A program made the translations under genes and the position numbers. A stretch of DNA of 64,000 nt from Branchiostoma floridae (Eukaryota; Chordata; Leptocardii; Amphioxiformes; Branchiostomatidae). The notes beneath the pieces were generated by a model. It saw only the letters and a list, made by a program, of their open reading frames with translations, did not search any database and was not told where the DNA came from. Shown one piece after another: positions 1 to 13,000 of the stretch. The number at the start of each line of letters is the position of its first letter. Positions within the stretch are counted from its first letter, which is position 1. The DNA lies in NCBI RefSeq assembly GCF_000003815.2, contig NC_049979.1, positions 10,758,471 to 10,822,470 of the forward strand, written 5' to 3'.

Positions 1-317
1 AATGCTGCGGGCTGGATTGTTGGTAACTAACTGCTAATCAAGAAAATAATAAAGGCTTCTATTGTCAGAGAATGTTGAAGCAAGTTAGGGTCAGTAGCTT
101 AGGTATTGCAGAAAGTTTCTATGGATGAAATTTCTGACAACTTGCAGTGTTGCAGGTGGTAGAAAAAGAAAGTATTTTGTTCCCTGACTGGCCACCACCA
201 AAGGGCCATGCCAGGTGCACAGAAACAGCTCTACTAAGTGCCCCACTTTCTGTCCTACTATAAACAGAAACTGGATAGGGTGGGGAACCTGGACAGGAGG
301 TTTTTTGCCTCCCCCAG

Positions 318-3300
318 GGTCAGCACACCCAGTCCCAGCGCTCCCAGAAGCGGATCTGTCACACCTGTTATGAATGTAAGTACCTAACTAGCACCTCATC
401 CTCACAAGTTTCTCTAACACTAACACTGTGGACCCACACTCTCATGTCATGCTGATGTTATAACAACATCTCACATCATCCCTGTTGTAACTAATACTCT
501 CTCTCTCTCTCTGCTTTGTTTTCAAAGCCTCAGTATCAGAGATATCAGGTAAGATGCATTTGCTTCTGATGACTCGCGGTCAGCATTCCTACCAGACAGG
601 CATTTTGGCATTTGTGGATGTCTTTTCTGTGGTGGATGCCTTCAATTTTGTCTAGGCACAACCTGTACATTTTTGACATAATGTCAACAGTTCCACAAAA
701 CATGCATAAAAGTCGCATCACAAACAATATGAATTGTCTGCATTTTCCTTGTTTTTGGTTGAAATGTACCTCTCAAAATGTAGGAAATCTAGAAATTCCA
801 AAGTACTCCTACTCCAAGCGACATTTCCCTCACTACTTTGGTTCCTTCCACTAAGATGAATGCCATCTACAGCCTAGTCTGGCTGGAATGTTGCGGTCAA
901 CATTCCTTTGAACAGGTCCTGTCTGGTAGTTCTGTTCTTTACACACAATGACATTTGTACAAGATTATCCCCTGTACATGGAGAAACCATATGAACCAGG
1001 ATCCTGTAGAGCTTAGAAGGGGTGAAGGTACTTGGTGATAATGGTATGGAGTTCTAACAAAGGGGATGATCTTAAATCCTCTGTTTGCTTCTGGTATTAT
1101 CATAACCTTCCTGCAGCTGACTTTGTAAACAGTCTTTTCTGCTATTGTCTCTATTTCTCTTACTAGTAGAGTTAGCTAGACTTTGTATCAGCAAACTGTG
1201 TTGCAATATGTTTATTGTGGTAACATGTGTAATGCAATAGTGTAAAGTGAACCTGTCCCAAAGGCTTGCATTTTAAACATGCATCTTTATTGTGCTGTAT
1301 AGGTATCTATCAAAAGGTGCTTAAAGGGGTGATTGAACAGGTGCATTTAGAGATTGAGTAAACAGCACTGAATTAGTGAGTTGTACTAAGACTCTTGCAC
1401 TGCTGCAGTTTAGGACAAAGGGAATTATTGATAGTTAGAATAGAGTTACATGTTCATACAGTAGTGTTCATCTTACTCATGGCCGTGAAAACCTGTTGAT
1501 TTGTACAGCAAAGCTAAGAAAAGATATTCCATGTAAAGTATGGCACCCAGCATGGACATTTACCCGCCACATTTGTTTCAGGGCCTCAGCAACTTGCACA
1601 CCAATAAAGTGAACTGTAGTAGCATTGGCACTGATAATCCATGGCATGTTATAGAGTAAACAATAGGAAGACGACATCACTAAATGAGGAGGTGATGGGA
1701 TGTCCCTTTTACATATACTCAACATTGACTTTTTCCTACTCCTTTATTTACGGTGTGGCTTCTGTAGGGTTCCTCGTGGCAGGGTGACCACCTCTCGTCT
1801 GCGCTGCCCCAGAAGCCAGAGGCAGTGGTGCATGCCATGAAGGTAACAACAACCAGAGACCTTACATGTGGTGTCCTCTCTGCTGTCCCCTAACTCTCAA
1901 CTGGAGTAAAACTACACCAAGGAATCTGTGACTGTTTCTGTTTGTTTGTTGCTAACCTCAAAATCTTTTGGTGTGTGCACTGAACTTTTATATGATAAGG
2001 CTTAGGGGTGATGTACCGGTACAATAGTCAAACTTACAGAGGCAGTTAGCCTTGTTAACAGGAAGGCAGGATCTTGAAATGCCAGTGGGAGACGGATACG
2101 CCACCAAACAGGTTCCTTTGTAGAGATATGAATCATTGGTTTGAATATCGTCCATTCACAACTTTTCACATACAATCAGGTCCAGGTTCAGGTCCAGACC
2201 GGGACTTGATCATCTGACCCTGAACTGTACCTGCATCCAAATTTTCTATACCGGTGCCCACCCCTTATAAGGCTGTGTTTTTGTTCTTTGCTATACCTTC
2301 TGTTCTATCTCTTTACTTGAACAGTAAACAGAGATTCAGATGTAAAATAGATATCTAACCACTCTTGTAACTTAATAATGTTATTCTATGGACAGTGTCA
2401 ATAGGATTAAACTCTCTCCAGGAGACATTTCATCCATTCACCATAACAGCAATGGCCTTTCCTCGACCTCAATACCAAATATATCAGCACCCCTAAACCT
2501 TGAACACACATGAAAAGGAGACACTAAATACCATATAGTGCCAGCAAAGTTTTGAACACCCAGACTGTGGACTTGATTTTTAGCCTTATACAGCTGCCAC
2601 ATCAACATCCATCCTTCAGCTAAATACCAGAGAAAGCTATAGAGATATAGAGATATATAGTAGGCTATAAGAGACAGAGTGTATTTGGGGTAACATGTAC
2701 CAGTTATTCAGTTATTCTAAGTAATCATGTAACTTAAGACTGCTTTGTGTTAAAGTTTGGAAGCAGCTCATTTGAAATACAACTCAAAACAACTGTCATC
2801 ATGTTCAATATCAGGTAAAGGAGTGTTTGATGAACCATTGATTATAATTGATGCAATGAATGTTAAGGTTGCTAAAAATTATTGAACTCCCTACATGAAT
2901 GACAGTAGGGGTTGGCAGGAGTGATGTAATCCACAATGTTATCAGGTCATAGGAAGTGTCTGTTTCTGTAACTCCCCAGCTGCCAGACAGGCTGGTATGC
3001 ACCAGGCCACTCCTGCTCTGGCACTGGAGTAAATAAGGAAATAACCAGAAGCTCAGCTGATGCAATATTGTTGGAGCTGGTGGCTTCAAGTTCAAGTTGG
3101 TTTGTTGCCCTGGCTGCAATATGAAAATGAGAGTCAAGTTAGTGTTGAAATCGTCCTGGCTTTGTAAGATAAATTCTGCCACGTTTTGCTCTTACTAGTC
3201 TAAAATCCATTTGTGAACACTATACCCACAGGATTTCAGGGTTGGCTCATACAGGAATGTTCCAGAAACACAATCTAAGGGCCACCTGCAATGCACAACA

Positions 3301-6300
3301 ATTTATGACTTAAATGTGATGTGGTCTTATATTCAGTGTACTATAAAGGGTAGTCATCTTTGGATGAGTCCTGTACTGCAGTAGATGAATGATTTGCCAC
3401 AGCATCAGGAACCTCCAGAACGTAAAATCAAATGCAAGGTCATATAATAATAACATAGATACATGTGTATGATTCGGGAATGTAACACTGCTGGCAGGTG
3501 CTAAACTCCCATCATGTCCAAACGTGACTGGGACAGATTGTAGCCACGTACCAGGAACATGCTTGTGTCTGCCCAGGTCACCAGCCAGGTCACCTACAGT
3601 TCTGTAGTGGGCAAACATCTAGGCACTCACTATGAAACAACTGACCAAAAGCATGGTAATGAAGGCATCACAGCTTGTTGCCAGATGCTTTGGTAGGAAT
3701 GTAATAAGAATATATAAATAAGAGATTTCTGTGGTATCCCTGTGCTGGAAAATAGTGTTTCTGGAGACAGATCATGACAAGCTGATAAATCTTGAACACA
3801 GGAATAGCACAATGCATTCCATCCCAGGGTCAAGTGTGTGTGCCATCTCTGTACTGTAGGTCGGGGAATCTCCAAGCAGATGTTCAGAGGATAAATCCTT
3901 ACAATTTCCCAGGTTCCCATTGCTTCAACAAACGGAAGAGAGGCAGTTTGTCACAGAAAGGAGCATGTAGGAAAATCTAAAAATGAAGCCACCTAACATC
4001 TGCTTAGAGATTACAGATCAGGTACAGTGTTCCACAAACACCAAAACTCCAAGCAGATGTAGCCTCTGGCTCAATGTTTCATCTCTAGAAAGAAGTATGA
4101 AAAGCCTTAACAATGAACAACAGAAAAGTTTTCTGAACTGATGCCAGGTTAGCTACTCAGCTAGAGCACATACAGATTTTGTGTAATTTTAACAGCACAC
4201 TGACTTTGCCAAGGAAACCTAGACTATCATAGGAAGAAATTACTACCGAGTAAAACTTTAGCAGAAATGACTCCTTCCTTGTTGTAAAAAGAACTTTAAC
4301 TGACCCCTCTCTCTGATGCCTGCTGTCCCTCTGCTTTTCTTTAACATTCTCGCTGTCTGTAATAACTCTCTCCTGGGCATGTTTTCTCTTCAGGTGGACT
4401 TTGTGATACATGGAACAAGCCCGTAAATATTGTCGTTCTCAGCCTGAGCTGAGGTCCTACCAATGTGTTAGTGGTGTGTTAACACCTGGTCTGTCTCCCC
4501 ACCTGTGCAGGTGTTGGAGGTACATGAGCAGATGGACAAGCTGGACAGGGAGACAGAGGAGTACAATGGGGAGCTGAGTGAGAAGGAGAAGGCTATTGTC
4601 AGAGAGATGTGTAATGTAAGTATGCAATTATGGCTTTACTTTATGGAGATACTGCCCCCTATTCTAGTCTGGTATCACCCCTATTCTAGCACTGTTTTGC
4701 TGCTCTGATCATTTCCCTTGCTGAATATTCTGACACCCATTAATAGAGAAACAATAGGTATTTGAATGTTTGCCTAGAATAAAGACTGGCTCTGTGTGAC
4801 ATGGTCCTCGTAAAAGAGATCAAGCATGCATTGGGAAGTCTGTCACTGCAAGGAGGTGGTCCCTGTAATACTGCTTCCTAGAAGTACATGTTTTTGATAC
4901 CCAAAATATTGCTGAACTTTAGAGCAAGAGGCCAGATATTTCTGAAGAGAAGCAATCAAAGGAGTGATGACCCGGAGTTAGAATAGGATGGGTAACAGGC
5001 TACCCCTATTCTAATATAGTATATTTTCTGTGAAGGGGTAGTTTGTATGTACATGTACACATGTTCTGTCTTGCCCTAGGCCCTATGTTGACCAGAACAA
5101 GTTCAGTGTTGTTCTGTTAGTTTGTTATATCTGTTGTTCTGTTTACCTTTTGTGTCCATATGTTGTCATGAACAAGATGAGTTCAGACTACTCATAGACC
5201 TTCTTATAGTTTATATAATTTCAAGTTCATCTGTATTACTGTACTATGTGCATCTGTGATGTAAACTTGAGCTGGCTGCTCTTGTTTCTTTGTAGGAGTC
5301 AGACTCAGAGTAATGCTGAAAGCCCAGAACACGGAGGGAAGGTTTGGTTGGTTAAGAAATGCTATTGGAGTCACGCCACCAGCTTCCTTATTTCCATGTC
5401 ATTTTTCTCCACCCAGACTAATGTTTGCAGTTACATGCTACAGTTGCCTACTGTTTGGNNNNNNNNNNNNNNNNNNNNNNNNNNNNNNNNNNNNNNNNNN
5501 NNNNNNNNNNNNNNNNNNNNNNNNNNNNNNNNNNNNNNNNNNNNNNNNNNNNNNNNNNNNNNNNNNNNNNNNNNNNNNNNNNNNNNNNNNNNNNNNNNNN
5601 NNNNNNNNNNNNNNNNNNNNNNNNNNNNNNNNNNNNNNNNNNNNNNNNNNNNNNNNNNNNNNNNNNNNNNNNNNNNNNNNNNNNNNNNNNNNNNNNNNNN
5701 NNNNNNNNNNNNNNNNNNNNNNNNNNNNNNNNNNNNNNNNNNNNNNNNNNNNNNNNNNNNNNNNNNNNNNNNNNNNNNNNNNNNNNNNNNNNNNNNNNNN
5801 NNNNNNNNNNNNNNNNNNNNNNNNNNNNNNNNNNNNNNNNNNNNNNNNNNNNNNNNNNNNNNNNNNNNNNNNNNNNNNNNNNNNNNNNNNNNNNNNNNNN
5901 NNNNNNNNNNNNNNNNNNNNNNNNNNNNNNNNNNNNNNNNNNNNNNNNNNNNNNNNNNNNNNNNNNNNNNNNNNNNNNNNNNNNNNNNNNNNNNNNNNNN
6001 NNNNNNNNNNNNNNNNNNNNNNNNNNNNNNNNNNNNNNNNNNNNNNNNNNNNNNNNNNNNNNNNNNNNNNNNNNNNNNNNNNNNNNNNNNNNNNNNNNNN
6101 NNNNNNNNNNNNNNNNNNNNNNNNNNNNNNNNNNNNNNNNNNNNNNNNNNNNNNNNNNNNNNNNNNNNNNNNNNNNNNNNNNNNNNNNNNNNNNNNNNNN
6201 NNNNNNNNNNNNNNNNNNNNNNNNNNNNNNNNNNNNNNNNNNNNNNNNNNNNNNNNNNNNNNNNNNNNNNNNNNNNNNNNNNNNNNNNNNNNNNNNNNNN

Positions 6301-7519
6301 NNNNNNNNNNNNNNNNNNNNNNNNNNNNNNNNNNNNNNNNNNNNNNNNNNNTCATGTGTAAACACTGAAACTGAGCATGATCCTATATCTGCTTGGAAAT
6401 TAGTCTAGTAGTGATTTGGTTCATCCCCAGCTGAATGTTTCTATTATCTGTATAATGTACAGTAGCCAACCCTTGTAAAGACAAAATTCGTGATTTGTGC
6501 CCAACTTATAACCAGAGTGGTTGCCAAAAGTACCCCTTAGCCTGACTTAATCATTCTTCTAGCAGCCCTCTCACTAGCCAGGCCCCATAGAGCCCTTGAT
6601 AATGAGAGTTTGTGTTACACAGACTTACTACCCCTGTGGACATTCATGTCTCTCCAGTAACAGTACTGTTCCAGATCCCAGGGCCTCACAGCTTACAGGC
6701 TCGTGTAACACGTCTCATTTCACAGGACCTTCTGCTGCCGCCCATCCTGAAGACTTACAATAAAGTTACATGTAAACCACCTTTCCACAAGAGACTGTGA
6801 CCTCTGAGCAACCAAAAATCGGAGAGACTGCTGATCGAATCGTTTTGTCAAAGAACTTTTTTGTGTGTTACATCATACGCAATATTCCTATATTCCTATC
6901 ATTAAATCAAGGGTCAATGCAATGTTGGTTACTCAGCATTCACTGTCTAGTGGAAAGGAGGTCTAACAGCACTCTGCCTTATATCCTGAGTTACTGTAAC
7001 CTACTGTTAGAGACAATATCAACATTACATCTGTTGTTGGTTAAGTTCTGCTTATCCGATCAATATTATGATGTGGTCTGCATGCAAATGACAAAGTTGT
7101 GATGCTTTTGCATTCTAATGTTATGATTTACTGGTTTTAATCTTTTTCCTGCTAAAGTAGCAGTCTGTCACCAATTGTGTACCCGTTATGCTGTTAGGTG
7201 CTATGTACTACTTGTGGAGTGCCAGATGTTAAATAACATTGTGTATCTTGAAATGTTTTGAAAATTTGTGGTAGGCAGTTGTATTATTATGATAATAAAA
7301 ATAATACAACTGCCAACCACAAATTTTCAAAACATTTCAAGATTATTATGATAAGGTTGTAAAAAAACAGGTGAAGTTTTTTTTTACAGGTAGAAACCTA
7401 ACTAGACATTAACTTCTGTGTTGCAGGTGGTTTGGCGTAAGCTGGGTGACAGGAAGCCTGCAGCAAACGGGAAGGATGTTCCCGTGAGAGACACAGAACC
7501 ACCTCCACCCAGGAGATAG
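318..7519 (+). CDS. CCDC85C: CCDC85-family coiled-coil protein, C-terminal part (5' end outside window)
   Basis: Four coding exons are joined in consistent phase: 318-375, 1768-1842, 4511-4615 and 7427-7519 (TAG). Each has AG before and GT after. The product ends with a Ser/Pro stretch (VSTPSPSAPRSGSVTPVMN), then PEAVVHAMKVLEVHEQMD, then [20 protein letters not shown] and a short basic/proline end. From memory of the family, this is the conserved C-terminal block of CCDC85A/CCDC85C. The N-terminal coiled coil must lie upstream of position 1. Vertebrate CCDC85 proteins are coiled-coil proteins linked to adherens junctions, and CCDC85C loss in mice causes hydrocephalus. Choice of the C paralogue rests on the neighbouring CCNK and SETD3; a pre-duplication CCDC85A/C gene is equally likely. 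The first listed exon starts in phase 2, so at least one more exon precedes it. A sequencing gap lies in the last intron. Confidence 0.82.
5459..6351. other. Assembly gap (893 N) in the last CCDC85 intron
   Basis: This is an unbroken run of N. Flanking CCDC85 exons join in frame without it, so a coding exon here is not required. Confidence 0.99.
7245..7343. repeat. Near-perfect hairpin, two 44-nt arms with an 11-nt loop
   Basis: Left arm 7245-7288 and right arm 7300-7343 are reverse complements with a single mismatch (gtaggc versus gttggc). The loop is 7289-7299. It sits in the last CCDC85 intron, about 80 bp before the terminal exon. It could be a tiny foldback MITE or a microRNA-type precursor; the sequence alone does not decide. 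Confidence 0.85.
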
Positions 7520-10080
7520 ACAAACAGCACGGACCAGGTCTCCTCTTCATGCAGACTTGTGGCTGATCCCAGAGGAGAAGAGTGTGTGTCATATCTGGGG
7601 ATGTTGTGTCAAGTTCATTTCAAAATATCCCAAACACTCCACAGCAGGGAGAAAATGTGTTGATTTTCTCCATATGTAAGTGTACATCTATTGAAGGCAC
7701 ATCAACTTGATCCCCCCAAAAACAGAGTCTGATGTATACCATAAGTCTGCATGTAGAGGGGTCCTAACTGAAAATTGTACCTATTTTATAGCTGCATTTT
7801 AAAGTGATAGTAGACAATTTGCCAATGAGCTGATGCAACATGAAGATTTGACAACATTTAGGTCTCTGTAATGTTGGTAACATTTATACAAACTGCAGTT
7901 TCGATCAAGTGAAAACTGAATGAAGATATGTAAGTGATTGGACACAAAATGCTTCATAGAAAGTATGTGTTGCAGAAGTTGTGGTGAGTTTTAACTTTAA
8001 ATTCTAGTTGGAAATTTGTCTTGTGTAACAAGGTGAGGAAGGTGGTGTAGTAGACTAAACCCTGATGAGGTGTGCATGCATGAACAAAGCAGATTTTGTC
8101 AGACTTTGGTAGTGATGCACAGAAGGGTTGGTATTGAGGGCACATGTACAGAGTTTTGTATTAAATGGTAGGTAAGATTGTGAATAACCAGTGTCTAACC
8201 TCATGAACCAATGGAACCAAGAGAAGTCTTCACATCCCACAGTGCCATAGTGCATCAGTGTTCAAACTGGGGACATGCAGGGTACTGTGAACAGGCTGAT
8301 TTTACAGACTTCATGAAAAGAATTCTTTTTCAACTAAGAATGGTTGACTTTATGCAGAAATGCACTTGATGTCATAGCTTACTGTCAACTGTGCCAATAG
8401 TAGCTGTTACTATCTATTGTAGTGTTACATGATAACTTTTGTTGTGAATAGCAGTGCCATACATATCTTATAATTACTGTTGTGTCTGTACTGTTGGTTA
8501 CTTAAAATTTCTGTTACTTGTCATAAATATTAGGTGAAATATATGAAACTTAAAGACTGGTAGATACGCTGAAATTATTGCTGAATTTCAGTTGTAAAAT
8601 GCAAAAGTTGTGCAACCTACATGTAAGTTACTTGTTGCCAAAAATTTGAACCTCCCACGGTGTCCCACCACTGAAAGTGTACCACCATACCCTGTCTTAA
8701 CGACATTTGGTCTTTGTCAACTGTGCAGCTAGTCATTCAGTCATGTTACTAGAATATTGTTATTGTATTGCAGCACTACATTGTAAATACATTGTAATTT
8801 GTATCTTAAGTAAGATTTGCATTTATCCACCAATGTATATGTTCAGTGTATGTGAACTTTATCTACCCATGTTAATTTGCAGGAGAAATTTGCATTGTGC
8901 TTGTGTTCCCCTGATGTGTGGAGATGGCCGTTCAGCAAGCGGACTATTTGTACCACCTGTACTAGTAGATGAGAGAGTGAAGGATGCTACTTTGGCAGAT
9001 GTTGTGGAAAGACTTTGCAGTCTCTGCTGCATGGCATTGGTTTTGTTGATTTCTTGACAGCTATTTATATAATAATATAATGTATGGAACATCCACAGTA
9101 TTGTAGTATTTATATATTTTTCTTGTAGATAGCTGGAACATCAATATTATCTATTGGTGCACTTTTAAAACCATCTTGGACCTTTGGCTGCTTTATCATG
9201 CCACTCTTGTATATTCTTGTCATCAGCATAAACATGCCTGAATTATGGTACAGTACCTTGTCTGTGCTCATTGTGTCTCCTCATTGTGGTAATTTGCTGA
9301 TACCTCATGAAAAAATACAAAAGAAGACAAAACTTTGGGGGAAACAAAGTGGGTAAAGGCGTTAGGCCTCTCAATGAGCTATCGTACATTGTCTCCAGGT
9401 TAAGATTTGTTTGATAATCTTCGCACCTTCAGAGAGATGGATGGGGCGAAATTTCCATGTTTGCATAATCAAATTTCCATAAGGTAGACAGAAGGATGGC
9501 TCCTCGAGACAGCCCTGTACTGTACAGTACAACCAGAGTCCTAGTGATACTTTTGGTCATTGCAACACTTGCTTTAAACACAACTCAAGAAGCAGGCTGT
9601 AAGTGTACATGTACATTTTATTTGATGACCACATAGTGGACACAAATTCAGTGACCTCCAGCTTCGACAGCTAACTTAAATCTGAAAAAAATGGTATGCA
9701 CTCCCTAGAAGTAACTTGCACAGTCATTACTTGTAATGAGTTTACAGAAACAAAAGAACGGAATCCACCAGGAGAGTAGTCACACTTCTTCAGATGACTG
9801 CAAAACACTACTACAATGTAGTACAATTACTGACCCTTGAGTGCCATGGGACTAGGTAAAGTAAGGTAAGAGTGCTATAGAGAGCACGATTAGGATTCTG
9901 TCAGACATACATTTTCGATACTTGAGCCAAAGTAAACTTAATTGTAACTGAATACTTAGTAGGTCAAAATTTTTACACAGTTTAAGATGTGACAAAAATA
10001 CAAGTTGCTTTAAACTGGAGTACAGTAAACTGAGACCAACAACAACATAGAAACATCCAGTTCATCGGGATAAAGTTGGA
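7520..10080. other. CCDC85 3' UTR/intergenic region, then CCNK 3' UTR
   Basis: No convincing coding exon is seen here. The left part is expected to be the CCDC85 3' UTR; short open frames near 8707-9057 show no recognisable protein. On the minus strand an AATAAA lies at 9613-9618, a plausible polyadenylation signal for cyclin K, which would give a 3' UTR of about 0.5 kb. Confidence 0.5.
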
Positions 10081-13000
10081 CTATCTGTTCCAGCCCCCTC
10101 GTGAGTCTCTCCTGTTCCACATGCCATCCCTGCCTGTTATCCTGATGCTGGGCAGGCCTGCGGATGGGGCAGAGCTGTTGTTCTGGCCTGTGGGGGGAGG
10201 GCCCCGCGGGGTGTCATAGTGGGGTCCTCTGGGTTGGAAACTGGACGAGCCCCCCATGGGTGGGGTGGGGTAGCCTGGGGTGGTGGGTGTATGTGGTGGT
10301 TTGTATGGTGTTGAAGAGAACTGGTTACTACCATCAGAATAACCCCCTCCGGAGTAGCCACCCCCCTTTCCCGGTCCCCCCTGGTAGGTGCCTGACCCAG
10401 GGTAACCTCCACTCTGGTTGTAGGCTGTGTTGCCTGCAGGCTGGCCATAGTTAGTACCACCTGCACCTGCTCCATAAGCACCAGCCTGTTGGCCAAAGTT
10501 CCCCCCACTTGAACCATAGCCTGAAGCACCTGCACCAGACGTACCATATCCACCGGCTTGTTGATAGTGACCACTTTGAGCATTGCCAAAGTTGTCACCG
10601 CCTTTTGCACCATACATACCCCGAGGAGGAGCTCCTTGTTGCGCAAAGTTGGCCTGGCTGGTCCCGTACCCCGTTCCCTGCTGACTGTACCCAGTGGCAC
10701 CGCCTGTACCCATACTGGACCCATCGGCTCCGTAACTGGAGCTAGCAGCCCCCACTCCAGTACCCTGGGAACTGTAGCTACCAGTGGAGCTCTGCTGTCC
10801 AAAGTTGACATCTCCCGTACCCTTGGGTAAGTAAGACGTGGTCCCTGTGGTCTGACTTAGAGAGGGGTCGGGCGGGACTCCCTGGGGAAAGTTTGGAGGA
10901 GGTGCTGCCGTGTTGTGGGGTGGGGGACCTGGTGGTGGGACTGGTGGTGGGTAGTTGGGAGGAGGAACGTTCGGGGGAGGATAGTTGGGAGGGGGATGCC
11001 CGGGAGGGGGGAATCCTGGTTGATGTGAGGGGGGAGGAGGCTGGGTGTAACTTTGTGTTGGAGGTGGTGGCTTACTNNNNNNNNNNNNNNNNNNNNNNNN
11101 NNNNNNNNNNNNNNNNNNNNNNNNNNNNNNNNNNNNNNNNNNNNNNNNNNNNNNNNNNNNNNNNNNNNNNNNNNNNAAGGGACTTGTTGGTGCACCGATG
11201 TGCTGCTCGCAGAAGCTTGGAGAGTGGGAAGCTGAGTAGAGCTGCTAGGGGCTGGGTTCTGCTCTATGGGAGGATTGGAACTCTCTGATATGTCCATGGA
11301 GACCAGTTCTGTGTTCGCTGTGGACTGGGGTTCCACAGGGGATGACTTGACAGATGAAGTAGAGGAGGTGGGGGCGCTGTGGTAGCTCTGTGTGGATGAG
11401 GAGGGCACTGCTTCTTGCGAAGAGTCGTCTGCGGAGAATTCAGCTCTTTCGGCACTAGGCACTCCGTTAGCTGCAGCTGGGGGGCACAGAGGTCACGATT
11501 GCTTTGACACTTGTTTGAGCAATCAGACCAGATAAGTAAGACAAACCATAAAACAGCAAGAAATGGTAGTATACCAGAACTGAGGGCCATTGTGCTTCAA
11601 TCAACCTTTTTCTGTGATCAGCATCTCCTGGTTTAGCACACCAGTGCTCAGATTAGTCCATGTTACTACTTAAGTGCATTTTATAATATCTAAGCAGTCT
11701 TATGGGTCTAGTATTCAACCTTATCTAAGTAGATTTTTTTTTCAATGAAAGCTTTCCATTTGTTAGGCTATGTCTGATATATTTGCATTAAAACTTGGTA
11801 ATGAAAAGGGCCAAATACACACATTCTTGTTATAAAACATAGTCATTTCAGAAAGGCATACCTTGTGTGGAAGGTTTTGGTTCCATCTGACCAGGGGATT
11901 CCTGTAATTGGAAAAGAGAAATCATGTAACATTTCCAATAGACTTTATTGGCAAGTAGTCAAGTTTTTGAATACCTGAGATCAGCCTACAGTACTTACTT
12001 ACATAATCCAAAATATGCCTCCCAGTGAAATCGGCCTTTGCTATTAACATATCTTTGCTACTGAATATTTGGACAAATTCATGGACCAAAATAGTCTGCA
12101 AATCCCTACAGTAGCACATTAAATCAGAGGCTGATAATTGATGTGAAAGTTTATTGCAAGTGACAAACAGAGGTAAACAGTATATAGTAGTAAACAAATA
12201 ACTCTAGTGATAAATTCAAATAAACTAAACAAACAAAACAAATTAGCTATTGGGTTTGACTAATAATGGCCCGCAACTACTGGTGTAATCTGAAGGAGGT
12301 AGAGAATGGACACATGTCTTGAGGGACTGGAGGCTGCTGTCACCTATATCCCAACCCTTTCCCAATAGCACATGCATCACAGCTGTTGAGGAGCATCTTG
12401 TAAACCTCTTGTTCTCAAAGACCAGACAGTTTCTGTTTGTTCTGTGTTCTAGTCTCTTGTTACTACTTACTATCCTGGGTCTCTTGGCAGGTCTGGATGC
12501 GGGAGAGGGGGGAGGGGACGGTGTAGATATGCCCTGGGGCTGGGAGTACAGGTCCAGCACCTGATGACAGATGTCTGCAGGAATAGAAACATTTATGATT
12601 GAACCATCTAGTACCTTGTCAAATAAAAAATAAAAAACAAAAACATCAGACATGAAATCAAAAGGCTGTCATACTCATAGACAATTTCCAGATCAATTTA
12701 CATGCTGGGAGATGTGAGGCACTATGGGTTCTCTGGGCTCCCAACATCATTACTCTGATGAGCTCGGGGGTGTATACTCTGCATGCATGTGTCTTGTCCT
12801 GCCTAAGTTATCATAGTAATGGTCCACACCCCCCTAATTTATCCATAGTGTCTTTCAACTTGCAATGGAATCTGTAAAAAGTTCCATGGTATTCCATCAC
12901 ATCACCTTCCAACAGTTCCAGAGACACGTCCTCTTCAAACCTGTCCCACCAGTTCTTGACAGGTTTGTCAGCGTTGGACTGCACGGCCCCCAGCATGTCA

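Noticed and set aside
5246-6408. Long open frames of 300-370 codons around 5.2-6.4 kb
   Set aside because: They consist almost wholly of the N-gap and carry no real sequence information.
10137-10811. 224-codon alternative frame over the CCNK tail
   Set aside because: It is a shifted reading of the Gly-rich exon. The chosen frame is continuous with the Pro-rich part and shows the simple G/Y/S/Q composition expected of a repeat-like domain.
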